Below, piece by piece: positions 13,301-24,774 of a stretch of DNA of 64,000 nucleotides. Where the stretch lies: positions 6,924,898-6,988,897 of the forward strand of contig JACTAT010000060.1 in the NCBI GenBank assembly GCA_014526335.1, written 5' to 3'. The stretch comes from Chrysaora quinquecirrha (lineage: Eukaryota; Cnidaria; Scyphozoa; Semaeostomeae; Pelagiidae). How positions within the stretch are numbered: the first letter of the stretch is position 1; every line of letters starts with the position of its first letter. The translations under genes were made by a program, and so were the position numbers. The notes beneath the pieces are model-generated. The model was not told the origin of the DNA, searched no databases, and was given only the letters and a program-made list of their open reading frames with translations.

Positions 13301-16300
13301 ACCACAGTAGACGGGGCTTGAACCTGGACTGCATGATCAGAGAGCCAAGGACGTTTCCACTGAGCAAAAGAGCTTGATGAAATCGTCGAGTAACTTTCAA
13401 AGTCATACAGTCCAAGGCTGTGCTCCCGTTTGATTTTTTCGTGTTTCGACTATGTTGAGCCTTCTTCAGCACAATATGTATTTGTCATGAATGGCTTATA
13501 TTCTTAACACCACTTTTCTCTTTCAAGCCAGGAGTTTGGAGCATTCCTCTAAGAAGGAATCAAGAAGCATCTGATAATAGGGAAACTCCAGTTTCGACCA
13601 CATCTGCAACTAGAGAGCGGGCACTCTGGCGTTCTGGTTTAGATTCATTGAGTACTACCAGTGGTTCAGCAGCTATTAATATTGACAGAGAAGCTGCTGC
13701 AGAAGATAATGAAAGTTTGAATACCGTAGCAGCGGGCGAAAGAACAATAAACGATCAGACAAGTAGTGATTCGTCATTTACGTCTAGTGATTGCTCTACT
13801 GGGTCAGAATCTTCTGAAAGGCTCCAAGGACCTTCAAGCGGTGCGTCGGAAGCAAGAGGGGAGCTAGTTAATTCTCATTTGAATACCAGTAGGACAAACA
13901 CGAATTTCTGTACTGAAGACCGTTCAACCGCTCAAAGTTCGGTTACCGAAGGTGAAAGGGTGGAAGGACAAATAGTACAAATCAACAAACGTCTATTTCT
14001 AGATCGCCTAGGTCGCAGCTGTTTTATCGTAGCTTGAACGTTCCTGACACCGACACAACAAGATCCCAGCCAACCCTACGGCAACAATCGGACACTTACG
14101 CTGATACATCGAATGATATTGAAATTTCTATTGAAACCAGCACAGACGCTCCTGGTTCGTCCTTCCGTTCATCTTACTCGCGACGGTCTAGCTTTAGTAT
14201 ATCGAGTCTGAACCAAGATAGCCACACCGTCGCCGCTGCAACGGCAAGAACACCGCAACATGTACACACTGCTTTGGTTATTTCTCGTAGAAGCGAATCT
14301 GATTCTGAAATAAGTTTACGGACTGCTATTAACCGAGTGATTGCCGGTGCTTTTGCCGGAAACGGAGAAGGAGCTGTTGCAGCGAATATCCTCAATACAA
14401 CGTATAGGCTGCAGATTTGGAATCTTGTCAATGCAGAGCTTCCAGATTTAACCAATGGTAAGTACATCTTTGCAGCATCACCGCTAGCTAATCCATACGC
14501 ACAACTGTGGTGGATACGCACTATTGTGGTGGGTTATTATGCTTGATGTGGTGGGTAATTATGCTTATGTGGTGGTAAATTGTGCGTACTGTTGTGGATA
14601 AGCACTGCTTTGGTGGGTTATTATGCTTGATGTGGTGGTATTTTCTGCATACTGTGGTGGATACGCACTATTGTGGTGGGTTATTATGCTTGATGTGGTG
14701 GGTTATTATGCTTATGTGGTGGTAAATTGTGCGTAATGTTGTGGATAAGCACTACTTTGGTGGGTTATTGTCCTTGATGTGGCTGTTTTTTTTTGCGTAT
14801 TGTGGTGGTATTTTTTGCATACTTTAGCGGATAAACACTACTTTGGTTAGTTGTTATGCTTGCTGTGGTGGTATTTTTTGCGTATTGAGTGTGGTGGTAT
14901 TTGTTGCGTGTGTACTGTAGTGGTATTTTTTGCTTAAAATATCCACCACCGTACGCAATAAATACAACCTCATCAAGCATTATAACCCACCACAATAGTG
15001 CTTATCCACCACAGTTCGGACAGAGCTTAATTCTAAAAATTTCCTTGCAGATACGAAAAACATTATCGTGCCTTCCTGTAAACTTCACAATGACGGCAGC
15101 CTAGATATTTCTGAAGATGGGTCCTTACTAGCGACATTCGTACCAAGTCCAAATGGTTTTCCAGAGCTTGGAAAAGTCTGCGTCTTTTCACTGCAGAAGG
15201 AAACGTTTGGTCAATGTCTTTTCAGACGTGAATTTGGTGAGTTTTTACTGTTGTCTTTGCCAAGAGGTAGGCGTTAGTTGTTGTTGTTGCTAACACCACC
15301 TTAAATTGTTTTGTTGTAACAGGCAGCTCAAACTAGCACTCAACCTTGATACAATGCATAAATTGTAGCGACTGCTGTTGTTGTTGATCAAGATATTCAA
15401 TGAGCGGAAACTGAGATTCTTGTAATAGGTCTAGCGGAGAGCTGTAGTGAATTAGACATTTCTTTAGTTTAGGCCCTTCCGTATTATTCTAGGCCATTTC
15501 TATTGCCATTCTCTGGCTCCGTGTTTCCCACACGTTAAATCAGGCAGCAATCGACGAAAGGCAGTTCCTCTGGAGTTCCACAGCAGTTTATTAGTAAAAC
15601 ACCAACACACACATCTGTTTTACTAAAGAGCTACGTGAGTGTGTGAGTCTGCTAGCAAGGGTCTTGATTTTGAGATTTAAAGTTCATTATCAAGGGATCT
15701 TTATACGGGTATTCAAGTGTAGACTTATTACCTGAGTCATTCGTTTCCGCTCCTCCACCACCCCGACACCCCGCTACAACTACACCCAGTTTGAGCGATC
15801 TCATTTTAGTGCTAGCCTCGGTTTGATGATCGAAAGGACTCAGGGACTAAGGTAATAATTCTAATTCAAGTGTAGAGGAAGCAAGATGGGAAATCAAAAG
15901 AAACATACGTTCTCTCCACAAACCAAGTATTTCTAATTCCCAGTTTACGATTACATAATAAGCAATAAAAAAAGAAAACGAAGTTCAACTTCATTACTCG
16001 TCATTGCTACGTGAAAAAATCTTTTCCCTTAATTTCGTTGCGTTTTCTTCTAACTTATTTCTAATCTGCTCAATTCTGCAACTGAAAATATAAGGGTTCA
16101 GGCTGCTGTTAAAAAGAGAAAAAGTGCAGACCAATTCTTAGTATGATAGACAATGTTGAAGTCATTCTCAGACAGTATGTAAGCTAAAATAGCAAGGAAT
16201 TTCGGTACAAAACATAAATATTAACACAAAGTGATCAATAATACTGTTCTTGCTGTTCGTTTGTTTCTTCGTGCTAAGACTTGTCTCGAGATTTGATGAG

Positions 16301-19300
16301 CATTGTTACTAGTAACTTTCCTTTGCTCTGATCTGATTTTGAAATAGACGTAAATATTGCACAAGCCGCAAAGGATAATGCTGAAGAGAATATAGGCCAT
16401 AACATTTCTGTTAAATTCTCTGAATATCCCTTGCTCAATACATTTATGTATTAGAAATCCAGTAAGCACCATCCAAATTCCAAGCATCACTATAATGTAC
16501 TTCTTCGTCAAATTCATCGTTTTTCGTTTTATTGGAAACGCAACGGCAAAGACCCTGTCTATATTTACGAGCATAAGTATTATCATTGAGCATCCTATGC
16601 ACATATAACTAGCGAAGCTGGATACTTGTCTAAACAGACAGCTTTGATTGTTAGTGATTTCCAGAATCCTGGACACGATAAACATTGGCTGAGAGACAGC
16701 TCCGGTTAAAAAGTCAAATATTGATAGTCCTGTTAGGATGACGTTTGAAGGTGTCTCAAGCTGCTTGCATGTAGTGATAGTGTAGATGACGAGAAAGTTG
16801 CCAACTGAAGCGATCAAAGAGTTAGGTATGGAGAGATATGCAGTTAATCCTGCTGTCATGAAAACGTGTGTTGATGGTTGAAAAACAACTTTATTCACTC
16901 CCTGGCAAGGCAGTGATTCCGTCCGGTTTGTGTTGTATGAAACGTTTGCCATTTTCGAATTTATGGTCTCCCTGGAAACTCGTTATGATCTTTACCTTCT
17001 TTACCTATTTAATATGATAACTCTTACTTTTCGCTGTTCATTGAAAATCAGTTGTTCAGCAACATGAGTTGGTGGGTTACTCAAGTATCATTCAAGTTGA
17101 GTTCTGAAATTCGCTGCAAATTTCGGGCTGCAAAATGAATCTCGCAGATCTGAGACGGGTCTGAGACAAAGCTGCAGTGTAGTAGCTCTTCTTTGAAATA
17201 AAAAACTATCAAAAGTTGACGCACATTTTTACTGTATTTTCATTGATTATCAAAAGAGATACGTAAGCGGTGTGTGGCAAGTAGGCAGAAAGTGTAACTT
17301 TCTGTTTCATCTGCTACCTACATCTATAATCGCCTTGTTAAATTTTCAGTTGTGATGTTCAGTTTGAACGTTTCTTGCTGATAACGGCGATACCCTATTG
17401 CGAAAATCTTTATACTTTCAAATAGAATTCTAAATCGAATTCTAATTATGCTCGATTTGTCTTGTTCGTGGGTATAGGTCTCTAAACTTCATCTGATTCT
17501 ATGTATTTTGTGTATCTGTCTCATTATTATGCTGCGAAGGTGCCATTGTAATCTCTCGTGTGGCTGATTGACTTTAGGTTGAACCATTATGTCACTCAAA
17601 CTGTAAGCTGGGGGTAAGCTAAAAGTTCTTCAGTTAATAAAATAGTGAACATTCTGGGCGCTCGATTGAGTAAATCAGTCGTTGTGTAAGGAGGCTACCC
17701 CCGTGTATCACGAGGCTACCCCCGTGTATCTCTATATAACCTCACGCATTGTCATTCTTATTCATTCGGTTCTTGAAATGTAGTTACTGATACCAGAGAT
17801 ACACACTTACTTTAAGTTTTTTATTAGATCTATAACCGAATGAATAAGAATTACAATGCGTGAGGTTATATAGAGATACACGGGGGTAGCATCGTGATAC
17901 ACGGGGGTAACCTCCTTACAGTTGCTCCTATTTTTATTTCATCTCTTTTTTCTCTCATTATTCTAGGACCCAATGCAATTAGTCTAAGCTTCTCTTCTCT
18001 GAATGGCTATCTACTGGTTGGTTTAGCTGCTCGAAGAATTTCCATCGCTCCGGAAACTGAACAGGTTGGTTTGTGATTGTCATTCATGGCGATTCTAATG
18101 TTGATGTTGATGTCTATCTTTGAAGCTACCTTTACAAATCATTAAACAAACTGAAATTTTCGCTTTTTGCTCAAGCTCCCCCCTTTTGGTGGGAGTTTGG
18201 TTAAATGACAACCATGTTTATGGACTTTAAGGGCCGAGAACCTTTCTAAATTTGGGCACATACTACCATACCCACCTAGCCAGCAATTCAACTCAAATTA
18301 CAAACGACTTTTCCCCCCTGGGGGTCTACCCCCTTCCCTTTGGAGGTCTACCCCCTCCCCCCATGGGGTGGTAACGCTGTAGAGTTAGAGTTGAATTGCT
18401 GGACGCTGATGAAGATATTGGTAATCATTATTCAATTTTGTCTATTTTCCAGGTAATGGGACAAGTATTCAAATTACCGGACAACGGCGAAAAAGTTGAG
18501 AAATTCACAGAAGACAAGGTTCGTAATGTTTTTGGTTTTAAAAGGAATGTTTTTCTTAAATAATAGGGGAGGTAAACCACAGAGCTTGCTTTGTGGCAAC
18601 AAGGACCCTTTCTTCGAAAGCTTATTGCAGCACTTTTGTCGCAACATGAAGCAGCTTCAGGATTTGTCAGAACGGGACATTTTCAGGAGTGTTGTATCGC
18701 CAGAGCAGCTGGAAAACCCCAGGTGTAGAGGGGATAAACTACATGGCTGGCTTTGTGGCAAAAAGGACCCTTTCTTTAAAGCTTGTTGCAGCACGTTTGT
18801 CGCAACATGAAGCAACCTCAGAACGGGACATTTTCAGGAGTGTTGTATCGCCAGAACAGCTGGAAAATCCCACGTGTAGATGGGGGTAAACTACAGAGCT
18901 GACTTTGTAGCAACAAGAACCCTTTCTTTCAACGCTTGTTGCCGCACTTTTGTCGCAACATGAAGCAACCTCAGGATTGTCAGAGCGGGACATTTTCAGG
19001 AGTGTTGTATCGCAAGAACAGCTGGAAAATTCCACGTTTAGCCACGGCTTAATATGGACAGCAAAGTTTCACGTAGATGGCTATTCTACAGAGTCAAGAA
19101 AATGTCAATCCTGCCTCCGGTTCCTGTACCCCTTCCGACCCTTCCCCAATATCAATTTGGTTTTTTCTCCAGTTTTTTTTACAGCTTATCTTATTTGTGA
19201 TGATTATGGCTTTTATTGTCATTATTGTATATATAAATGCACTTATGAAGGTTAAATACTGCTATTGAAAGGAAACCCATTAACGTCTTAGAACAGTTAC

Positions 19301-19670
19301 TAAGCTTATGCCTTTCTCAAACTATATTATTAGCTGAAAAATTCCCTGCAACTAGATGTTTTATATTACGTAATTGGTCCTCCTCAAACTCTTTATTTGA
19401 CAGACCAAACCTTCCTCAGGTTCACAGCCGCGGAATCGTAACGTTTTCTGGACTATGGCTATTTACCCTGGGGACGAGGTTGGCTATGTTAAGCAGCTGT
19501 ATTTTGTTAAGTTGTTCTACTGTTTTCCACAGGTAACTTTCTCTGTGATTCATCCACATACCCGCATGTGTTCAGCACCTATTAGCATTAATACTATGAA
19601 ATTTCACCCTGAGCCCGGAGTTGGAATCTACTATGGTACAAATCAAGGGCCTTACGACACTGCAGAGTAG
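10335..19670 (+). CDS. AMBRA1: AMBRA1-like WD40 autophagy/ubiquitin-ligase scaffold
   Basis: In vertebrates AMBRA1 is a substrate receptor for the CUL4-DDB1 ubiquitin ligase and a regulator of Beclin-1 autophagy; that role is inferred here by homology. Exons are 10335-10457, 10593-10654, 10948-11131, 11715-11890, 12413-12485, 13528-14457, 15051-15236, 17967-18064, 18453-18518 and 19404-19670, with matching phases. The N-terminal half has STFLITFSPDR, HPRTPWCVTFHP and RIVKFDPFG, which align with the AMBRA1 WD40 region. The long sixth exon is a Ser/Thr-rich linker ending in AINRVIAGAFAGNGEGAVAA. Later exons give DISEDGSLLATFVPS, GPNAISLSFS and FHPEPGVGIYYGTNQG, completing the split propeller. 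Exon 6 contains one frame break at about 13953-14036 (one missing base, for example in a G run near 13958, or a cryptic 44-nt intron 13975-14018). A 54-nt stretch at 19479-19532 could be a tiny intron. The predicted product, about 700-720 residues, stops just after the propeller, far shorter than the roughly 1,300 residues of human AMBRA1. Confidence 0.88.
12783..13495 (-). mobile_element. three tandem tRNA-derived SINE-like copies
   Basis: Three repeats of about 235 bp plus a short fourth start, in intron 5 of the AMBRA1-like gene. On the minus strand each carries an AGCTCAAT A-box-like segment followed by ctctgatcat and a GGTTCGAAC B box (clearest at 13079-13089). This arrangement of an RNA polymerase III promoter marks tRNA-derived SINE heads. 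A diverged fragment lies at about 31440-31510. Confidence 0.6.
14482..15016. mobile_element. foldback element, TGTGGTGG family
   Basis: Begins gctagctaatccatacgcac and consists of repeated (tgtggtgg, gggttattatgcttga) units, then ends in the reverse-complement form (ccaccacagt). It lies in AMBRA1 intron 6, 24 bp past the donor. The same family occurs at 20729-21313 and 31906-32045. Confidence 0.75.
15994..16952 (-). pseudogene. class A (rhodopsin-like) GPCR, broken, nested in AMBRA1 intron 7
   Basis: Single-exon seven-helix receptor on the strand opposite its host gene. The start is ATG at 16950-16952. Visible features are N-glycosylation sites in the N-terminus, TM1 with GN, TM2 LSIFDF, Cys before TM3, NIDRVFAVAFPI at the end of TM3 (DRV for DRY) and a basic third loop before TM6. 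The frame meets TAA inside TM6 at about 16221-16223. The same frame then continues with a recognisable TM6 (CFVP) and TM7 start, then needs one extra T in a T run at about 16110 to reach SLNPYIF (NPxxY) and a basic C-tail ending at 15994. So there is one nonsense codon and one frame break. The frame break could be a sequence error; the stop is harder to explain that way. The ligand class is unknown. Confidence 0.7.
17686..17919. mobile_element. foldback element with roughly 85-bp inverted arms
   Basis: The left arm (17686-17772) is the near-perfect reverse complement of the right arm (about 17834-17919). Each arm has duplicated ctacccccgtgtatc motifs and the segment aacctcacgcattgt. It ends 47 bp before exon 8 of the AMBRA1-like gene. 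Confidence 0.8.
18567..19035. repeat. three tandem copies of a roughly 155-bp unit
   Basis: The unit runs from gtaaactacagagct through ttgtcgcaacatgaagca and cattttcaggagtgttgt to cagctggaaaa. The three copies begin at about 18567, 18728 and 18881. They lie in intron 9 of the AMBRA1-like gene, and open frames over them on both strands follow the repeat. Confidence 0.8.
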
Positions 19671-19834
19671 GGTGAGCACACGTTATTTTAATAATAGCAT
19701 CCTTTTATAAGAAATGATATGGAATAAGAAACAAGGCAAGAAGGCAGAAAAGACAAATAACTTGGTATCATTAAAATTTGTTGCCAATATTTCGTCCTGT
19801 CATACAGGTTCTTCAGGATTTCCTATAAGAAACC

Positions 19835-20285
19835 AAGCCGGACTTTTGCCGGACTTCAAAGAAGCTAAACCGGACTTATGCTGGACATAAAAGAAGCTAA
19901 ATCAGACTTATGAACAATGGACTTATGAAAAGCTAAGCAAGACTTATATTAGATTTAAAAGAAGCTCAGCTTGACTTATGCTTAGAAAAGCTAAGCCAGG
20001 CTTTGTTAGACTTGAAAGAAGCTAAACCGGTCTTATGCTGGACTTAAAATATGCTAAGACAGACTCATGCTGGACTTAAAAAGAAACTAAGCTTGACTTA
20101 TGCTGGACTTAGAAGAAGCTAAGCCGGACTTATGTTAGACTTAAAATGAGCTAAGCTTGACTTATGCTGGACGTAGAAGAAGCGAAGCTGGGCTTATGAT
20201 AGACTTAAAACAAGCTAAGCCGGACTAATGTTGAGCTTAAATGAAGCTAAGCTGGACTTACGCTGGTCTTTCAAGAAGCTGAGAA
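19835..20285. repeat. minisatellite, about 35-bp unit
   Basis: About a dozen degenerate units of the form aagctaagccggacttatg followed by ctggacttaaaag. It starts about 165 bp after the AMBRA1-like stop codon. No conserved frame is seen. Confidence 0.85.
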
Positions 20286-20292
20286 ATGTCTG

Positions 20293-20565
20293 TCAAGTGT
20301 AGAATCTTTGAATCCTCTCTTTAGTCGCTTTTCCGCTTTTTTTGACGATGCTTTTTTGTTCGTTCATTTGTGAATCCATTAAATTGATAATTCTGTGTAT
20401 CGTTCCTTTATCTAGAAACCGAGTAAGTTCCAAAGAAGAAGACATCTGGTAACTAGGCCAAAACTTGCTTATATGTTGGTTTTGAAGCTCGAACATCATG
20501 TCCGTAAGTGATAAAATTAATAGAAGTTTCGAAACCGTCAAACAGATGACCAATAACTGAAACAT
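20293..20565 (-). CDS. small hypothetical protein, doubtful
   Basis: A 90-codon frame from ATG with a hydrophobic N-terminus (MFQLLVICLTVSKLLLILSL) that could be a signal peptide, then a Lys/Gln-rich helical stretch. I do not recognise a family. It sits between a minisatellite and a MITE, so chance is a real alternative. Confidence 0.15.
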   Translation of the reverse strand: MFQLLVICLTVSKLLLILSLTDMMFELQNQHISKFWPSYQMSSSLELTRFLDKGTIHRIINLMDSQMNEQKSIVKKSGKATKERIQRFYT

Positions 20566-20583
20566 TCAAATGAAAAGGGTTCT

Positions 20584-21439
20584 AAGGACCTGGCCAAACG
20601 ATCAAACATTGTTGGTCAAACATTTGAGATTTTCTTTACAAGCAATGTTTGACCCTTTTGCCATATTGCTTGACAAGCAGGATTTCTTAAAATTGCTTTG
20701 AAAAACTTTAGAAACATTTTCTATTTCCACGCTAGCGAATCTATAATCGCTACTGTGGTGGTACTATTTGCGTACTGTGGTGGTAGTTTCTGCGTACTGT
20801 GGTGGATAATCACTACTTGTGGTGGGTTACTATGCTTGCGGTGGTGGCAGTTTTTGCGTACTGTGGTGGATTTTGTGGTTTCTTCTTGCTTGATCTATAG
20901 ATTTTTTCTATGATTTCGTATCCACAACATAAAGCATTATAACCCACCACAAGTAGTGATTATCCACCACAGTACGCAAAAACTACCACCATAGTGCGCA
21001 AATAGTACCACCACAGTAGTGATTATCCACCACTGTACTCCAAAACTGCCACCACCGCAAGCATAGTAACCAACCAAAAGTAGTGATTATCCACCACAGT
21101 ACGCAGAAACTACCACCACAGTACGCAAATAGTACCACCACAGTAGTGATTATCCACCACAGTACTCCAAAACTGCCACCACCGCAAGCATAGTAACCAA
21201 CCACAAGCAGTGATTATCCACCACCGTACGCAGAAACTACCACCACAGTACGCAAATAGTACCATCACAGTAGTGATTATCCACCACAGTAGTGATTATA
21301 GATTCGCTAGCGTGATTTCTCACAAGCAAAAAATGTTTGACGAGCAATGTTTGCGTTGAGGCTAAACGTTAGAACACTTTGTTTAACAAGCAAATTTCAG
21401 ATGTTTGAAGAACAATGTTTGATCGTTTCACGAGGGACC
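20584..21439. mobile_element. MITE-like element (CAAACATTG family) split by a nested foldback
   Basis: The left end begins aaggacctggccaaacgatc and the right end finishes aatgtttgatcgtttcacga near 21439, forming terminal inverted repeats. Internal caagcaatgttt motifs match at least nine other copies in the window. The centre is interrupted at 20729-21313 by another element. Confidence 0.75.
20729..21313. mobile_element. foldback element, TGTGGTGG family, inserted in a MITE
   Basis: Terminal inverted repeats are acgctagcgaatctataatc on the left and its complement at 21294-21313. The left part has tactgtggtggta units and the right part several tandem units of the reverse complement (ccaccacagtacgcaaat, ccaccacagtagtgattat). 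No coding capacity is seen. Confidence 0.8.
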
Positions 21440-22044
21440 AAAAGCAGTGTAAAAAATTACACGTTGTGTGGAAACTAGGTTGGTTTAAGCTAAAGAACAA
21501 AAACACGAAATTATTGCTTGAGAAAGATTTGTAACTTTTTGATCAATTTTCGTTAAAATTTTAATGTACATACTATATATTAATATTGAAACAAAGTTTG
21601 TTTTGGTGCTCTGTAAAATGCATTCAAAGGTTTTTCGAGCCTGATTGAATTTTTGATATGTTATTTCTGTTATTGTTATTTTTATTTGATATGTTATTTC
21701 TCGTTATTTTTCTTCATTCCATTTTATCTTATTTCATTTAATACAACTTTTGTTAATTTTAGTCAATTTTATTTCATTTCATTTTTAATTTAATTTTTTA
21801 GTTTCATTTTTCCTTTGTACCTAATTTTTTATTTTTGTTTGCTTCATTTCCTTCTGTTTCTTCTTTTAATGTTTTTTACTTTAATCTATTTTATTCCATT
21901 CTTCTTTATTTCATTCTGTCCTTTTTTTGTTAAAAACCAACTCAAACCACCCAAACGTAACAGTAGTATCAGAACGAGAATGTCATAATTGTTTGGAAAC
22001 GAGACAAATTGGGCGGTTAATTTAAACTTGCTTTGCTGCTAAAG

Positions 22045-24356
22045 ATGTCAGTCGAAAAAATTGAAACTTCAAAAGGCAAAGTGGATGGGAAATTTGCAAT
22101 ATCACAGCTAAAATTCCAGCCTATTTGCGAACCAATTAATTCATCAACTCAGAAGATATTTGTCGAGTGTTGCGAGTTTTCTAAAGATGGTAAAATACTT
22201 ATATTTTCGGGGGCAGATGGGGTTATTCGAGTCGTGGAGCTAGAAACAACGAAACAGGCAAAACAAAGGCAAGGGCACGATGACGTTATCTGGGGAGTTG
22301 CTGTCAGCTCAAATGATGACTTAATTTGTACTTGTTCTTCGGATAAAACCGTAAAAGTATGGAAAATGGACTCGATTGAGTTAGTTTCAACATTATCAGA
22401 GCATACAGACACAGTTTGGAGTGTAAAATTCACAAATGATTCAAGTCATGTTATTTCTTGCTCATCTGATTTGAAAATAATTATTTGGAGTTTTGCATCA
22501 GAGAATTTAAGTCACAGAGTTTTGCTTGGTCATACTAACGTTGTTGAAGACATTGTTTTGTCACCAAATGGGAGATTATTGGTTAGCTGCTCACGAGATT
22601 GTACACTGCGAGTTTGGAAGCATTTTTGGGAAGAAGAAAACAGTGATTCGACTAGAAGTTCTTCGATTTTAAAGGGACATAGGAATAGAGTGACTTGTTG
22701 TGTTTTTGCACCGAGACGAAACGATATCGTTGCCTCCACATCTGCTGATTGCACTGTTATTGTATGGAATATTGTTTCAAAGTCGATTTTACGAAAGTTA
22801 TCTGGACATTACAATGTTGTATGGAGTTGCTCGTTTTTCAAAGTTAAAGCAGAGTTATTTTTGGTTTCTTGTTCAAGTGATCACAGTCTGATGTGAGTAC
22901 ACTTCATTTTCATTTTCATTTTTATTTTCATCACAGACACTTGCTGTACAAACGGAGCGTTTTCTACTTTGACACACAAAACGCTTGTAAATTCCAACAC
23001 AGTTACTACAAAGTTACTACAAAGACACAGTTAATACAAAGAATACTTAATTAGATCCAATTCGAAGTTGAAATGCTACTATAAGGAAAGTCGCAACTGT
23101 TCTCAGTACAGAAAAGTTTTCCGTTTTCTTATAGTTAGAATTTTCAATTTTGATAATTCAATCTCATTCAACTTTTAACACACATGTGACTTTTTGCAGT
23201 TTAAGTTTGAGGAGTCTCAACAAATATATAAACTCAAACTAGACTTTTTAAGTCAAGTTAAGTCGTATTTCATATCATTTATACAGTATTTAACAGATGC
23301 AATCACTTTTTCGAGAAGCTAGATAGTGCTTGGGAAGAAAAAAGTTTTAGAAACTAAAGTGCTAGGAATCGGGTGTTAATAAGCATTTATACCCGTTTTT
23401 AATAAGAAACCGGTTTATAAGAAACCTAGATCTAGACACACAAAAAATTGTTGAACTTGTAGAACTTCACAAAATAATTAAAAGTGATTGAATTTGAATT
23501 GTACCTTATTTACTGTTAGTTTTACAGTACACTCTTTTTTTTAATAAGCAACTGTTCAATAAGCAACCAGGGCTGAGATTGTGCTAAAATTTCTGGTGAA
23601 ATAGCTTTCTTTATACTGCACATCCTTGCAAACTTGTCAGTTACATTGAGAAGCCAGAAAAGAGCCAAAATAAGGATTTGAGGGGTACCCCTCTTTCTGC
23701 GAGGGCTGAAATCCTAGATATGCTAAGCAACTCTTGAGGGCTGGACGAGTGCACTAATTTACACTAACATTACGCAACATCATAGATTGCATATTCAGTG
23801 ATATTCAAACTTTTGTAATTGGAGAATAATGACAAAGCAACTCATTTCCAACACATTGACTATTTCATATCTGTTGCCTCTTTTCCTGTGACCCGTTGTG
23901 CGTTGTATAATTGATTTTTTATTCAAATTAAGAGAAATTTTAAGAAACGCTTTAATTTCTAACAAAATTAAAGGGTTTCTTAAAGGTTTTCTACAGGTTT
24001 CTTGAATATAAAACATTGCTTCGCCAGAAAAATAACTAGCTTTGATAGGGAGCTAAGTTTTCATCCGATTTTTTTATCTGATGTGTCTGTCTGACTGATG
24101 CAAATCTGTCTGACTGTATAAGTCTGTCTAACTGACGTGTCTGTCTGACTGATGCAGGTCTGTCTGACTGATATATATGTGTTTTAGATTCTGGGATATG
24201 TCTAACGGGGATAACTTAAGAAGACTGAAAGGATTTGGCAGTTCAACGGGTTCTGTTGGTCAGCTTTTATGCTGCAAGGTGTCCCAAGATGGTAAAAAGA
24301 TCGCCATAACAACGTCTGATGGATGTATCTTTGTAGCCAATATTCAAGAAGTTTAA
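22045..24356 (+). CDS. seven-repeat WD40 protein
   Basis: Two exons, 22045-22892 and 24188-24356, join in phase to give 338 residues. ATG at 22045 is the first Met in a frame that opens just upstream. Seven WD40 repeats fill almost the whole protein, so it should form a single propeller and act as a protein-interaction scaffold. Typical signatures are CSSDKTVKVW, GHTNVV, CSRDCTLRVW, STSADCTVIVW, CSSDHSL and the splice-spanning IFWDM; the last repeat ends near the C-terminus. No extra catalytic domain is present. I cannot assign an orthologue among the many single-propeller proteins. The 1.3-kb intron contains a partial inverted-repeat element and a short tctgtctgactgatg array near its 3' end. 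Confidence 0.88.
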
Positions 24357-24774
24357 AAAGATAAAATTGGCTGGTAGTACTTTCTCAAGTAACCAAGGTA
24401 TTTTTATACATTATATGGCAATCTATGAACGCTTATGTAGCGGAAAAATTTAAAGAAACAAAGGACTATTAAGGACGATTTTCGTAATGAAATTTTAGTT
24501 TTCTGATGATCTTTTTAGAAGATTAAATTCTAGTCTAAATGTGACAGCTCAGACATTTTCCATCTTCAAGGGCGAGTTTAAGGGCCGCTGTATTTAGTTG
24601 AAGCATAGTTAATGGTGGGGAGAAAGAGTTGCGTACGTCCGTTAGTCTTTTCAATCATAAGACAGCAGAGCTCTGTAGAACGATCAGTGATAGTTTTCGG
24701 GGATTAATCGAGCCAAGTCGAGTGACACAGCTGTATAGGTATTGTTATGAGTACTGCTTGATGTAGGGTATATG

